This document shows positions 35,315-46,097 of a stretch of DNA of 64,000 nucleotides, in pieces. Source of the DNA: Hyalella azteca. Its lineage: Eukaryota; Arthropoda; Malacostraca; Amphipoda; Hyalellidae. The stretch's first letter is position 1. Each line of letters opens with the position of its first letter. The stretch is from contig NW_025936509.1 of the NCBI RefSeq assembly GCF_000764305.2, positions 1 through 64,000 of the forward strand, given 5' to 3'. The notes under the pieces were generated by a model. It was not told the origin of the DNA and did no database searches. It saw only the letters and a program-made list of their open reading frames with translations. The position numbers and the translations under genes are program-made.

Positions 35315-35440
35315 GAGTGAGACTTTGTCCACATCTTACCCTTAGGTGGGTCATACTAACCCAGTTTGACACGGCGAAAAAGCGTGTCAAACTGGGCTAT
35401 GTAGCAACATATGTGTCACCTTTAGGACAAAGTATCACTT
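35315..35440. mobile_element. Foldback element with perfect 14-bp inner stem
   Basis: CCCAGTTTGACACG (35360-35373) pairs perfectly with CGTGTCAAACTGGG (35383-35396) around GCGAAAAAG. The outer ends also match in inverted form (GAGTGAGACTTTGTCC with GGACAAAGTATCACTT), with partial pairing between. The whole 126-bp unit folds as one imperfect hairpin, like a small MITE or a miRNA-precursor-sized stem. Confidence 0.7.
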
Positions 35441-35854
35441 ATTTCACTGATGATAGTGGGAGATAATAAACTTTTTACATGAAATTACGAAACTATTCAT
35501 TTAATACGAAAAGTTTTTAATATTCAGATCTACATTATTATTTCTATCTTAAAATGTGTCCTTGCAAACTGGTACGGTGTCTTTTTCCATACAAACCACG
35601 ATTTTTTACGTTTTGGAGATGCTTCCTTCTCCTAAGTTAGAATCCGTATTTTAAACACAAAATTCCTTCACTGCACTCATCGAATGGCATATAAAGAACA
35701 TCGCTGTTCCAAAATCTCTTATATATTAACAATAAATTCGCTTTTCTCATATCGCCTCCCCATAAAACACTGCAGCACTTAGCAACAGCTCTTTGTATCG
35801 GAAGGTTCAGCCTCTTACACCAGACCTGAGGCAGAATTTTAATAATATTCGAGC
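35441..35854. other. Gene-free stretch
   Basis: No gene recognised. Confidence 0.35.
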
Positions 35855-36067
35855 AGGTACAATAATGGTGTTCAGTGGGTACAACAATGGTATTCTGTGG
35901 GTACAATAATGGTGTTCTGTGGGTACAATAATGGTGTTCAGTGGGTACAATAATGGTGTTCTATGGGTACAATAATAGTATTTTGTGGGTACAATAATGG
36001 TATTCTGTGGGTACAATAATGGTGTTCAGTGGGTAACGATAATGGTATTCTGTGGGTACAATGTGGG
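35855..36067. repeat. 22-bp minisatellite at the left edge of segment B'
   Basis: About nine copies of the TGGGTACAATAATGGTGTTC-type unit, more regular than the array at 18549. Confidence 0.92.
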
Positions 36068-36159
36068 TCTCGAGTGCAACAAATAATTTAAGAGATGCAC
36101 TAAATTTGACAATTGTGAAGGGAATAAAAGTTAAATTGTTCCCAAAACATTGTTAGTGC

Positions 36160-36403
36160 ATGAATTTAAGAGCCAACATTATTTATAACCCATTTAAATT
36201 CTGAAGGAGAGCTCTCGTATAAGGAAAGCTTTCTTATAGTAAAAAAAATACCAAGTCGCTCAGATTTGACAGCAGAAAAGTATTTAATGGCTAATGTGAT
36301 GCTACGATGCGTAAAAAATAACCTCAATCTTAAGAAGACGCGTTGCTATGACAACAAAATGGGAATGAGGCTCATAAGGGGTTTTTCTTCTCAACGAAGA
36401 TAA
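36160..36403 (+). pseudogene. Broken copy of the small frame at 18790
   Basis: The ATG and first codons (MNLRANIIYN) match 18790, but indels lead to an early stop. The downstream part from GELSYKES to the stop after GFSSQRR remains open and aligned, with one codon missing after RCVK. One of the three cysteines of the B copy is replaced by Arg. It may be a pseudogene, or the true start or an exon boundary may lie elsewhere. Confidence 0.4.
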
Positions 36404-36610
36404 AGCAAATGAGTATATACGTAAGCACATATACATGTAAAATAAAATACAAATAAAATTTTGATATAAAATAAATTAACCCCAAAATATAAATAAATAT
36501 CATTAAGTAAGTAAATTGAGTATCAAAGTGCGTTCTCTGTTAATTTTAGTTGTGGTCCCAAAGAATTTAAATACGGTCACGCATTTTAATTTATCAAAAA
36601 AATTCAGACC

Positions 36611-36655
36611 GGCACGTGCGTATAAAAGTTTCCAGCTCGAGGTCACGTGCAGAAG
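36611..36655 (+). promoter_or_regulatory. Putative core promoter of segment B'
   Basis: GGCACGTGCGTATAAAAG followed by GGTCACGTGCAGAAGAG: a canonical TATAAAAG between two CACGTG E-boxes, matching the layout at 19315. A start site would be expected near 36650. Confidence 0.4.
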
Positions 36656-36686
36656 AGTTTGCACTAAATTTTTTTCAATCATAAAC

Positions 36687-36845
36687 ATGGAAAAAAAGAA
36701 ACTAAACTTAATTTTTTTTAAGATGAAAGCTGAGAGAAGAGCCCCTGTCTTTTGGAGGATTAAGTTGTCGCTTCATCATCAATACTACGTTGTGTGCTTA
36801 GCAAAACTCACAATACTCTTCTTTTTAATTGCGTGTTCAAAGTGA
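36687..36845 (+). CDS. Hypothetical 52-residue peptide of segment B'
   Basis: The frame starts MEKKKLNLIFFKMKAERRAP, about 35 bases after the expected start site of the TATA promoter. It ends with a hydrophobic stretch (LAKLTILFFLIACSK) that could be a membrane segment. The first in-frame ATG after the promoter was chosen; an internal ATG (MKAERR) is also possible. The B copy stops early. No family recognised, and it may not be translated. Confidence 0.25.
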   Translation: MEKKKLNLIFFKMKAERRAPVFWRIKLSLHHQYYVVCLAKLTILFFLIACSK

Positions 36846-38553
36846 TAATCCTGTAAAAAGAGAATTGTTTTTCGGATTTCACAGGAAAAATCAGAAAAAA
36901 TGCCATTAAAGAATAATTTGAGCACATATGAAGTAATTTGAATTTTAATAAGTTATACAGAACAATACAAATTTGTTATAAATAATTAACTTTTCATCGA
37001 CACTGCTTTCAGTAGACTTATGAAACAATTAAAATTAAATTAAATTCAAAATATAAAGTAATTAAAAGAAATATTGTAGTATAAAGTGTGCTTATTGATG
37101 CAAAATTCTTAATCAAATTATCATTCAGAAGAAAAATTGATAGTATTGAATCAAGCTTTAATTGTAAAATGTAAATTTTTTTTCAATTCTCTGCTCATAC
37201 TTAGACTAAAATCATGTATCAATTTATTTGTGTTGCATAATATTCAATTTTTAAATGCCAACAATATTAGTGAGTTGTCGTGAACTTTGTGAATTATACG
37301 GTCCATTAACAAACGTATTGATTGTATTTTTAAATATTTATTTTAATTTGTATTTAGGAAATGGGAGAGAACGGTCAATTCTGATATATACAGTAGAGTA
37401 ATTTTTAATGGACGAATAAATAAAGTAACTAAAAAAGTTGCATAAAATAATAAGACAGTGAGCATACATATGCAACAGATTTGAGCTGTTGGTTCATTTG
37501 AAGAAAATTAGATAAATAAATATTTCAACTCATTTAAAAATAATAGGAATTCAGTGCAAAATTCGTCAGATAATGAATGTACTGGTTTTCTTAAGGCCAT
37601 TGTTCCGTGTTACAGCTTAACTGTAGTTCAAGAGTAATTTTTCAGGTCATTTTCCAAAATTTCTTTAGATTTAGACTTTCACTAATTTCAGTGAGTGTGG
37701 AAGCTTACCTCATTGTTGGTCTTTCATTATAATTAAGATATTAAATTATATTCATTTGAACTCAGATAAATTTTAAGCGAAATATTTCTGTGAGTTAGTT
37801 CTCTTTTGTACTTTATTTAATGTTCATGGTTAGAAAGATATGAATTAATGTGTATGAAATCTCAATTGAAATGTTCATAAACAATTATTACATTGATTGA
37901 GACAAGTTCATAATTTTCAGGTGCAAAAACAATATATTCCAGTAAACGTCTAATAAATGAAACAGAAAATCAACTCTTTTGAATATTGTGTAAGTCCGTG
38001 GCTTTAAATTTTCTTCTGACTTGCTTGGAAAAGCCATTTTGCATGCGAAAAATTTCCGACAGGTGATCTGTGGTTTCTCGATGGCAAGAAACCGCACTTA
38101 AAGCGAAATATTTATGGGAGAACTGTTGTTAATGAGAGCCAGGGCGATGTCAATAACATTTAATTGGAAAACAATAACACTTAAGCGCAAAACAATAACA
38201 TTTAAGAGCAAAACAATAACATTTAAGAGCAAAAGTTTGGCGATTTCAACAGATTGGTGGCTGTAAAGTTGCCGAGACTAACATTTGTACATGTAGCGGG
38301 GGAACGTTCCTTGATTGTTGCTAGTAGGTTTAATGCATTTAATAATCGAAATAATTTTGAGTTTTTCTCGTTATAAATTCTGAGGACATTGAATAAATGG
38401 TCATTATTTACTGGTAATTACTATCAAAATTATAAACAATTTTATTCAGATTCGGTGGCTCCTCGGAAAGATTGTCTATTCAGCAAATTAAATTTATCAC
38501 GAAATTAATATGCATAAGACATAATAAAAAGGGAAGACAAATCCCCTTCATTT
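36846..38553. other. Gene-free interior of segment B'
   Basis: Aligns with 19509-21192. No gene recognised. Confidence 0.4.
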
Positions 38554-39002
38554 CGCGTCACGGTTGATTTTTAATCCAAATTTTACCAGTCATGACCGAT
38601 TTTTATTCCGAGTTTTACCAGTCATGACGGATTTTCATTTCGAGCTTTACCAGTCATGATTGATTTTTATTCCGAGTTTTACCTGTCATAACTGATTTTT
38701 ATTCGGAGTTACACCAGTCATGCATGAATGAGTTTTATGTCGAGTTTCACCAGTCTTAACTGATTTTTATTCCGAGCTTTACCTGTCATGACTGATTTTT
38801 ATTCTTAGTTTTGCCAGTCATGACTAATTTTTATACCGAGTATTATCAGTCATGACTGATTTTTATTCCGAGTTTTACCAGTCATGACTGAGTTTTAGTC
38901 CGAGTTTTTCCAGTCATGACTGATTTTTATTCCGAGTTTCATCAGTCACGACTGTTTTACCTGTCATGACTGATTTTTATTCCGAGTTTATCAGTCATGA
39001 CT
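38554..39002. repeat. 32-bp minisatellite at the right edge of segment B'
   Basis: About 14 copies of the AGTCATGACTGATTTTTATT-type unit, homologous to 21193-21568 but longer. Confidence 0.95.
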
Positions 39003-39915
39003 GATATATATTTTCACGTAAAATATCTGCCAGTCATTCTGTATATTTTCACATCATATATCTGCTGGAACGCTGTATATTTTCACGTAAAATATCTGCC
39101 ATTTATTCTGTATACTTTTCACGGACAATGTAATGAAGTGTAATGCAAATTTCCACTACTTGCTGTGAGACCACAAAAATTAAGTAGGACCGGCTCTGAT
39201 GTGGACGTTGAATTGGTTACAGCCATCAGATCCGATGCCGATCCCGTCTTGTATACTGGTTCTTTTCTTATAGGATTTTGTCTCAGATGCCAGGGTGAGT
39301 TGCGTGCGATAGTAGTGAAATTTAAATATGACTACTTGGTGGAATATCGTGATTTGTGTGATTATATTGATTTGTTATTTGTAGGTATTTACTTTTGGTT
39401 TCTGTTGTAGGATCGTGCGTTTTTCTCAGATCTCCATGTTCTAGCTCTCTCCTCACACTTTAACTTCCTCCGTATTTAATTTGTTAGTTCGCTTAATTCA
39501 TATGCCACACCTCTGTAAAAATCGTTAGTTGTGATTTGCTTAGTTTTAATGTGTCGTTTATTCCTAATAAATTTAGGAAAGCTTGTTTGAGTTATCTATC
39601 CACTCGGTCCAAACTTTTGCTTATCAGGCCAATAGGGAAGTTGCATTTAATTTCCTGTCATTGGTGGACGTGGCAATTAGACCATCCGAACTTTCGAGGT
39701 GACGCGATTGGCTATTCGGGGATTCAAGATCAGTGCGTCAAATACGACATCCGCCGGTCATTCTGTATACTTTTCACATGAAATATCCGCCAGTCATCCT
39801 GTATATTTTTCACGTACAACGCATCTGCCGGTCATTCTGTATACTTTACACATATAATATCCGCCAGTCATCCTGTATATTTACACATATAATATCCGCC
39901 AGTCTCGCAGCTATT
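39003..39915. repeat. 35-bp tandem repeat split by an insertion
   Basis: Units with TTTTCACGTAAAATATCTGC and CAGTCATTCTGTATA occur at 39003-39124 and 39742-39915. About 615 bp of unrelated sequence (39125-39740) separates the two parts and has no recognisable ends or protein. Segment A at 9888 retains a single unit of this repeat. Confidence 0.8.
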
Positions 39916-40154
39916 CTGTTGTTGTCTGCAGGGAACAATATTGTCGGAGCCGCTCGTCATTTTTCCTTATGATCAGATGAGATTCTCACGTAATTAAATT
40001 GCTTCGGTGATTAGCAAGACAAAATAATAAATTGTCTGAACAAGATTATATTGGCCAGACGAGGCGTAAACTTACGCGTCTTAGAGTGGATAAAACAAGC
40101 TGGGGTCGGCCAATCTCAAAGACTTTATTATTTATATAATTTCAACATTATTCC

Positions 40155-40948
40155 TGCGAACGATTGAGAAATCGTTCACGATATTCTTTACAGACTTTTT
40201 GTTGTATACTGAAGTCTATTGGCTCAACATTCACTAATGTTAGCCCTGTAAATAGTAGATAGGACGTTTTCTATTGTTTCTATTGTTCATTAAGCTAAGC
40301 CTCGTCTTCACCGACGAGTCACTCTCGTGTAGACCTGCCTTGAATAAACTTGTGTTCTCTGCCCTGGTCTCTGCCCTCTACCACTGGTGTTACACGGGAT
40401 TTAGTCCCAGCTTCGTAATTAAGGATTTTACACTTTTATTACTGTTGTTCTCAATTTCTTTATCAGGGTGGCAAATTGTACATATTCGTGTTGATGAACT
40501 CACAGTGAGGCCGGTTGAATCACATAAACTTCCGACCTTCTCTGCTTCAGAGAGAAGTGGCGAGGGCGGTTGAGTTTGTCGCTAAGGCAGTCGTGTCCTG
40601 CGAGCCGATCAGCAACAGTTATTTGATTGTGCCAATATTGTGGCAGCTACTGACTAAGTTATGCTGATACGGTTTCTGCTCCTGTTTCCGCAGTGTGCCC
40701 TCTCTCTTACTGGACTGTATTTACCAGCCATCAGCTTTGTTGCTTTGTGTTAAACTATATCTGAATTAAGTTCTTAGAGTAGTAGCTAGTGTGAGTTAAA
40801 TAAAAGTGTTTTAAATTCCAGTGTTGACTGGAAAACTGTGTTTCGTTACATCAATAGTTCTGAGAGAACTACCTAGAGATTACGTTCGTGACTGACGTTC
40901 CGCCCTTTTTGTGGTGGCCATCTTTGACGTTTGGAACGTCCGGTCACA
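40155..40948. mobile_element. Solo LTR, 794 bp, TSD TTCC
   Basis: It begins TGCGAACGATTGAG and ends GGAACGTCCGGTCACA, so has TG...CA ends, and is flanked by TTCC at 40151-40154 and 40949-40952. The paralogous site in A (about 10285-10300) is continuous, without the insert. An AATAAA polyadenylation signal lies at about 40799, about 145 bases before the end. No internal retrotransposon coding region is next to it. The family (Gypsy or BEL type) cannot be told from the LTR alone. Confidence 0.8.
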
Positions 40949-42144
40949 TTCCTTAAGCTCTATAATACAATTAAAAGTATATGCATCAAGACGATATACA
41001 ATTACGCCGCAAAAATTGCTGTGATTGATCCGAGGTATTCCGTTTGTAGCTCTGATTTTGATTATAATTTGATTGTTACTCTATTTCTCAAATGAGAAAT
41101 TTCTCATTTCTCTCTGTAGCGCAATTTCTCAAATTAAGTTTACACTGAAAAAATAAATACAACGAGAAGATTAATTTTTTCTAGACAGAAAGATACTGTG
41201 AATATATTCTAATTGTGTGTCTCGCATCGCAAAAACATCATGTTAGAGCAGTCACGATAAATTAGAAATGCAAATTCACTGCATTCAAATGAGGAAAATA
41301 AGACAATTCACATTATTCTGAGAAATATGAATAATTTCGGCGCTCCTCTGTTGTGCAGCTCATGTTTTTATTAATATTTACAATTAAAGGTTTTAAAATC
41401 ACTTAATCAGTCTGGTCAAAATTTCAAAATCAAAGAACTCACAAATGTTAAATACCTATCTTTTTGATTGCTGATAAGTTCTGGAGGTATTAAAGGAATG
41501 GCTATTGCCTAAAATGTTTAATAAATAAAATACGGCCCGGTATTACACTTCATTCGTAAGGGAAACCTGGAATGAACTTCAGAAGTTCAGAATAGATATT
41601 ATTTTGCTATGAATTATTTATTACGCTTCAAGAAAAATGCCAGCAAATTATAATATATATCTTATCGTAAATCGTAATGATTGCTCTTGAACAGGTATCG
41701 CTATGATTACGGATTTCTGTCCATGCTGGGCGAAAATGACAAATTTTCTTTTTCATTTCTTTAAGCTTTGATTAATTAATTCGAAATAACCGACATTGGA
41801 ATCGTCAGTGATATTGCAGACTTTTTTGTAGTATTACATAATTTTCTAGCAGTCGGAAACTATAAAGAGTCTCAATTAATTTTTTCCACACACTTTCCAT
41901 CTAATTTGTTCACGGAAGCGGAATTCAAAGAAGCTGAAGCTTCAAGCTTCGAGTCTTTTTCTAAAAATTCATCAATAATACAATTCAATTCTGTCAAGTT
42001 CAATAAGTAAGGTTGAAAAATACTTACTGACAGATTATTTTACATGATTTATCTAGCCGTATTTCAGAAATTTTAATTTTATTTTGCTTATTGAATCAGA
42101 TATTACATTACATTTCGTGGTCTTATACATCAAATTCTGGCACT

Positions 42145-42297
42145 ATGAATCTTATTGGCGTGGCCGATAAGCTTGAAGTTACGTTAACGTGGGAGGTGCC
42201 TGAGTGGAAACTGGGTCGATCTTTTGGAAGTTATTACATGACTTACGATTTATTGTATTCATTTAGTACGATTATTTCAGTTCATTTTTACTCATAA
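42145..42297 (+). other. Short conserved frame in segment A' (unknown)
   Basis: The frame begins MNLIGVADKLEVTLTWEVP and continues 50 residues to a TAA; an upstream in-frame ATG exists at 42091. It is the longer counterpart of the frame at 12221 and differs by an in-frame codon. Function unknown. Confidence 0.25.
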
Positions 42298-42609
42298 GTT
42301 GCCTCGGGAAAGTATTACTAAATATTTCAGTAGGATTCCGGCTTTTAATATTGTAGCAGAAAAACAAAAAAAAATAAAAAATTTAAAAATATTTGACAGA
42401 AGTATATCAATCCCGAATAAATCTGTTTAAAATAAACAATATTGTTAGAAATCAAATAACGTTGATGACTATCTTAACTTAGATTAAAAATTGCCATAAA
42501 CATCGTTACGAACATATTTTTCGAGGTAATACTTTGAATATATATACCATATATAAAATTATTTGTCAAACAAATCAAAATTGAAAAATAGTTTTCGTAA
42601 CAAGTTGTA

Positions 42610-42820
42610 TTGGCCAAACGAGTGTTTGGTTTATAGCAGCAGCTGTGCATTTGAGCAGCTGTAGATTAGCATAATGCAGCGCTGCCGCCGTCAAACTTTG
42701 CCAGAACTTTTATGGAACTTTCGTCGCTGCGGCAATACCAGAAGTTATGGCTCCTTTTACCTTTTAAAATGATCCTCGGGCTATAAAATGTTTTTCAGGG
42801 AAGAAAAATTAAAGAAATGG
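42610..42820. promoter_or_regulatory. 211-bp near-identical block, copy in A'
   Basis: Matches 12680-12890 with two substitutions (in the CCWTTTAAAATG and CTCGGSSTATAAAATG words). Same E-box and POU-like motifs. Flanks diverge sharply on both sides. Confidence 0.45.
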
Positions 42821-43237
42821 TTTTTAGGAAAGAAAACGCAGCTGTTTTGGATTAGGACATAATTTTGGAAGACAAAAAAATGTCATCGATGCATCTGCTT
42901 TGAGAAAGTTAAATAAAAGTAATCGATAATGAAAAAAGTTAGGCATAAGGTGAATAGAAAGGTCAATTTGTAAATTTAAATACCATAAAATTATTTATGG
43001 ATCCATTCTGGGAGAACTCCGTTAAATTTGAAAATATGGCGAGAAAAAATATTGTACATATATACTCGGAAATGGAACTTGGTTTGTTAGACATTTGGGA
43101 AGTTGCGAAGAATTTTTTTCATGTGATAATACTTAAAAAGGCGTTTTTAAATGCATGAATAAGTGTTGAGTAGGTTAATATGTGAACAATGGTTTAAATA
43201 TTCCGTCACAGCATGCCAGTTCGAATCGAGCGAAGTC

Positions 43238-43857
43238 GACTTACTCACATAATTATATATGGGTTTTGGAACAGCCCGCTTATGGGTTATACATTATATT
43301 TGTAAAATGCCTTTGTGTATTTAAAAAAAACAATAATGATTTCCGAAGACATCTTAATTTCCAAATTTTTAAAGTCTATTTTTAACTTCCATTGCTACCA
43401 CATTCAACTCTGACCTCTGACCCGACCATGCTAAACATGGGATGCAGCCATAGATGACATCAATAAGGATGCAAATGTCATCTCGTTGTATGGGAGAGAA
43501 CTGCAAATGTGTTTATGTCAGTCTTTTTAGCGCATTTTCTCATTTATGGAAAAAATGCACTATTGTGCTCGCCATGTCCGTCCGTCCGTCCGTCTGTCCG
43601 TCCGTGACTTCAAGTTTTTGTCGACGAGAAAATGCGCTCTCTGTCACTCACTGCAGTGAGTACTGAGTTATATTTTTTAATGCTAGTCAGCTCTGATTGA
43701 TGCAAATTAGCTTTAATTTATGTTATTAATCCCTGACTGACAATTCATTCATGACAGCTGTCATTAATGCTAGTCAGCCCTGACTGATATTTGATGCTAA
43801 TCAAGAACCTCTTGGCTAGCACTAAAATGTTTCTGAAACTACTTTTGAACAATCCCT
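43238..43857. mobile_element. Block inserted in A' that contains a MITE
   Basis: A reads continuously from GAGCGAAGT into CCTTGCC-like sequence, whereas A' has about 620 extra bases between these words. A MITE family 1 copy occupies 43524-43678 within the block. The outer part has no recognised ends or protein, so the block may be nested insertions, or A may carry a deletion. Confidence 0.55.
43524..43678 (+). mobile_element. MITE family 1 copy
   Basis: The best-preserved copy: TTTTTAGCGCATTTTCTCA, a run of seven CCGT-type tetramers, GAGAAAATGCGCTCTCTGTC, and the CACTCACTGCAGTGAGTACT palindrome. Confidence 0.9.
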
Positions 43858-43941
43858 TTCCCCTTGCCTGTGTTGAACTGATTATCGGCAGCCCCGCTTA
43901 AGTGTTTAATCAATGTTGTCTGCATTGCTCGTGAAAATTAA

Positions 43942-44185
43942 CCCTCTATACCGCCGTGTGTCACTCTCCGGGAACATAACTTAATTAACTTTCAATGTAA
44001 ATTACACGTAAACTATTGAGTGTAGCAACCTAACGACGTTTGTACGCAACAGAGAACATTTTAAAGTTGTCGTACGTGGCAGCAACCATCAGTGCAAGTC
44101 ATTTTGCGCTCACTAGAACGTATCCTTTTTGGGAAGTAGGAGCGTGACAATATTGCTCCGGTTACTCATGTCGGGCGGTAGAGGG
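43942..44185. mobile_element. piggyBac-type MITE at a TTAA target
   Basis: TTAA (43938-43941) is followed by CCCTCTATACCGCCGTGTG. The right end GGGCGGTAGAGGG is followed by TTAA (44186-44189). TTAA duplication and CCC...GGG inverted ends are the signature of piggyBac elements. The paralogous site in A has one TTAA (13388-13391) and no insert. 244 bp, non-coding. Confidence 0.88.
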
Positions 44186-44670
44186 TTAATTCATTTCTAC
44201 AGACACTCTCTCAGTAGTCGACGAGAGAAATCTCGTATGGCATTATCTTGAAACTAAAGGTCAAAAGAACATAATTTTCACCCCATCCTATTAAGTATTT
44301 TATTCGAAAATCACAGGTAAATGACACCTACATTAAAATTTGTTCATATTCGTACGGTCAATTCTTATGAAAATTCTTTGGTCTAAGAAAATTGAATGGT
44401 CTAAGACTTAATACCTTAGCTTTTAATCTTTTATATGTTATGTCACTTGCATATATTTCTTCACACATGACAAATTTTACATTTATATGCCATTTACTAG
44501 ATTCCTCGCCTGACTTTCATACACTCACCCTCTGTTCATTTCTGCTTGCTGATTTTCCTGATCCGCACCCTTCGTTTTTCTTGTTCCAAGGGATGAATGG
44601 ACCGGAAAATTCAAGAATCTCCGAGCCAGGATACGCTGCGGACGATGTTGAGCGACTTAACCTCTATTGG

Positions 44671-45112
44671 CGGAGGGTTTGGCTGACGCTGGGCGAGGGT
44701 TTGGCTGATGCTGGGCGAGGTTTGGCTGATGCTGGGCGAGGGTTTGGCTGATGCTGGCGAGCGTTGGCTGATGCTGGGCGAGGGTTTGGCTGATGCTGGG
44801 CGAGGGTTTGGCTGATGCTGGCGATCGTTAGCTGATTCTGGGCGAGGGCTTGGCTGATGCTGGGCGAGGGCTTGGCTGAGGCTGGGCGAGGGCTTGGCTG
44901 ATGCTGGGCGAGGGTTTGGCTGATGCTGGGCGAGGGCTTGGCCGATGCTGAGCGAGGGTTTGACTGATGCTGGGCGAGGGCTCGGTTAATGCTTGGCGAT
45001 GGTTTGGCTGATGCTGGTCGAGGATTTGGCCGATTATGGACGAGGGCTTGGCCAATGCTGCGAGGGTATGGCCGATGCTGGCTGAAGGACTGGCTGATGC
45101 TGGACGAGAATA
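44671..45112. repeat. 22-bp minisatellite of segment A'
   Basis: About 20 copies of the GGCTGATGCTGGGCGAGGGT-type unit, more uniform than the homologous array in A. Confidence 0.93.
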
Positions 45113-45941
45113 CGACCTCATTTCCCTGGCGGGAGAGGCGAATAATTTCACGACATGCGCCCATAAAAATGCTCTATTCATCGCCTCCTCACGTCAGCAA
45201 GGGCAAGAAATTTGTCGCCGTCAGACATGATCACAATATGCAACAATAACGTGCTTCATTTGAACATAACTAAAATGTATACTAGTTGAAGATATTGTTC
45301 AGTGGTGTTTCAAATTAATAATACGTACAAGGCTTTGGTTCCTGCATAAGTAAAGCCCGATTATATAGCTGTTTAAATCCTCGTACTACTCTGAACACAG
45401 TAGTAGAGTTCAACATGTTTGCATCTCATTGTTTACATCATCTTATTTTGTGACGAAAAAGCGAAAAATATAATAAGTTAACTATTAGTAATAATAAATC
45501 CATAATAGTACTATCAGGAGTAATTCATCAAGTTGAACGATGATAAATGAAAATGTTGACTAACTAACAACTGACGTTAATAATGATAAACTTATATAAC
45601 TGGAAAATGATTTTCGAGTTATAGGGAGCATAAAATTTTGTACAAAAGCCGTTTTCATTGATATTGAATCATAATTTACCTACTACATTGAAGGATATGT
45701 TTTAAGCCGGAAGTATTAACGAAGGAGTCATTGAAACTCTCTAGCCAATAATTTTAAATCAATGAACCAAACAATGGCAAAAAAATTATATACGAAGAAG
45801 GACCCAAAAGAGATTATACGAAGATTATTAATTATATACGAAGAAGGACAGAAACGGATTTCCTTTCAACAAAACCAAACTGTTTAGGTTTTTAAAACAG
45901 AATAAAAGGTAACCATTAATCCGTTAGGCTGTATAAGAAAC
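45113..45941. other. Gene-free part of segment A'
   Basis: Aligns with 14331-15213 in A. No gene recognised. Confidence 0.4.
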
Positions 45942-46097
45942 CCAGCAGACAACGTCAGGTTGAAGAAACGTTTAAACAGCGAACTTCGCGATGTTGAAAT
46001 AAGGTTGAATATTCTTCCAGAATGAATCAACCTCGTTTATCAACTTCTTACATTTCAACGTTGTTTCAACGTTGGCATCGCGTGAATACTGCGACAT
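45942..46097. mobile_element. Truncated CAACGTTG MITE
   Basis: It starts CCAGCAGACAACGTCAGGTT, homologous to 15214 onwards. It is cut off at GACATT, where TGTAAAGGATAG begins, consistent with interruption by a TG-starting LTR-like element. Confidence 0.65.

Larger units (their letters stand above)
35855..39002. repeat. Segment B', paralogue of segment B (18549-21568)
   Basis: Same order of parts and same orientation as B: a 22-bp minisatellite, a small frame, a TATA region, the ATGAAAGCTGAG frame, AT-rich interior, and a 32-bp minisatellite. It is separated from segment A' only by 35-bp repeats and an insertion. Confidence 0.85.
39874..46097. repeat. Segment A', paralogue of segment A (9888-15213)
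   Basis: Homology to A begins in the last 35-bp repeat unit. It ends at GACATT (about 46097) inside the CAACGTTG MITE, where an unrelated LTR-like sequence starts. It contains insertions absent from A: a solo LTR (40155-40948), a 620-bp block with a MITE (43238-43857) and a piggyBac-type MITE (43942-44185). It lacks the 757-bp insertion of A. Confidence 0.85.

Noticed and set aside
39125..39740. Second solo LTR interrupting the 35-bp repeats
   Set aside because: No TG...CA ends with matching duplications could be found; left as an undefined insertion.
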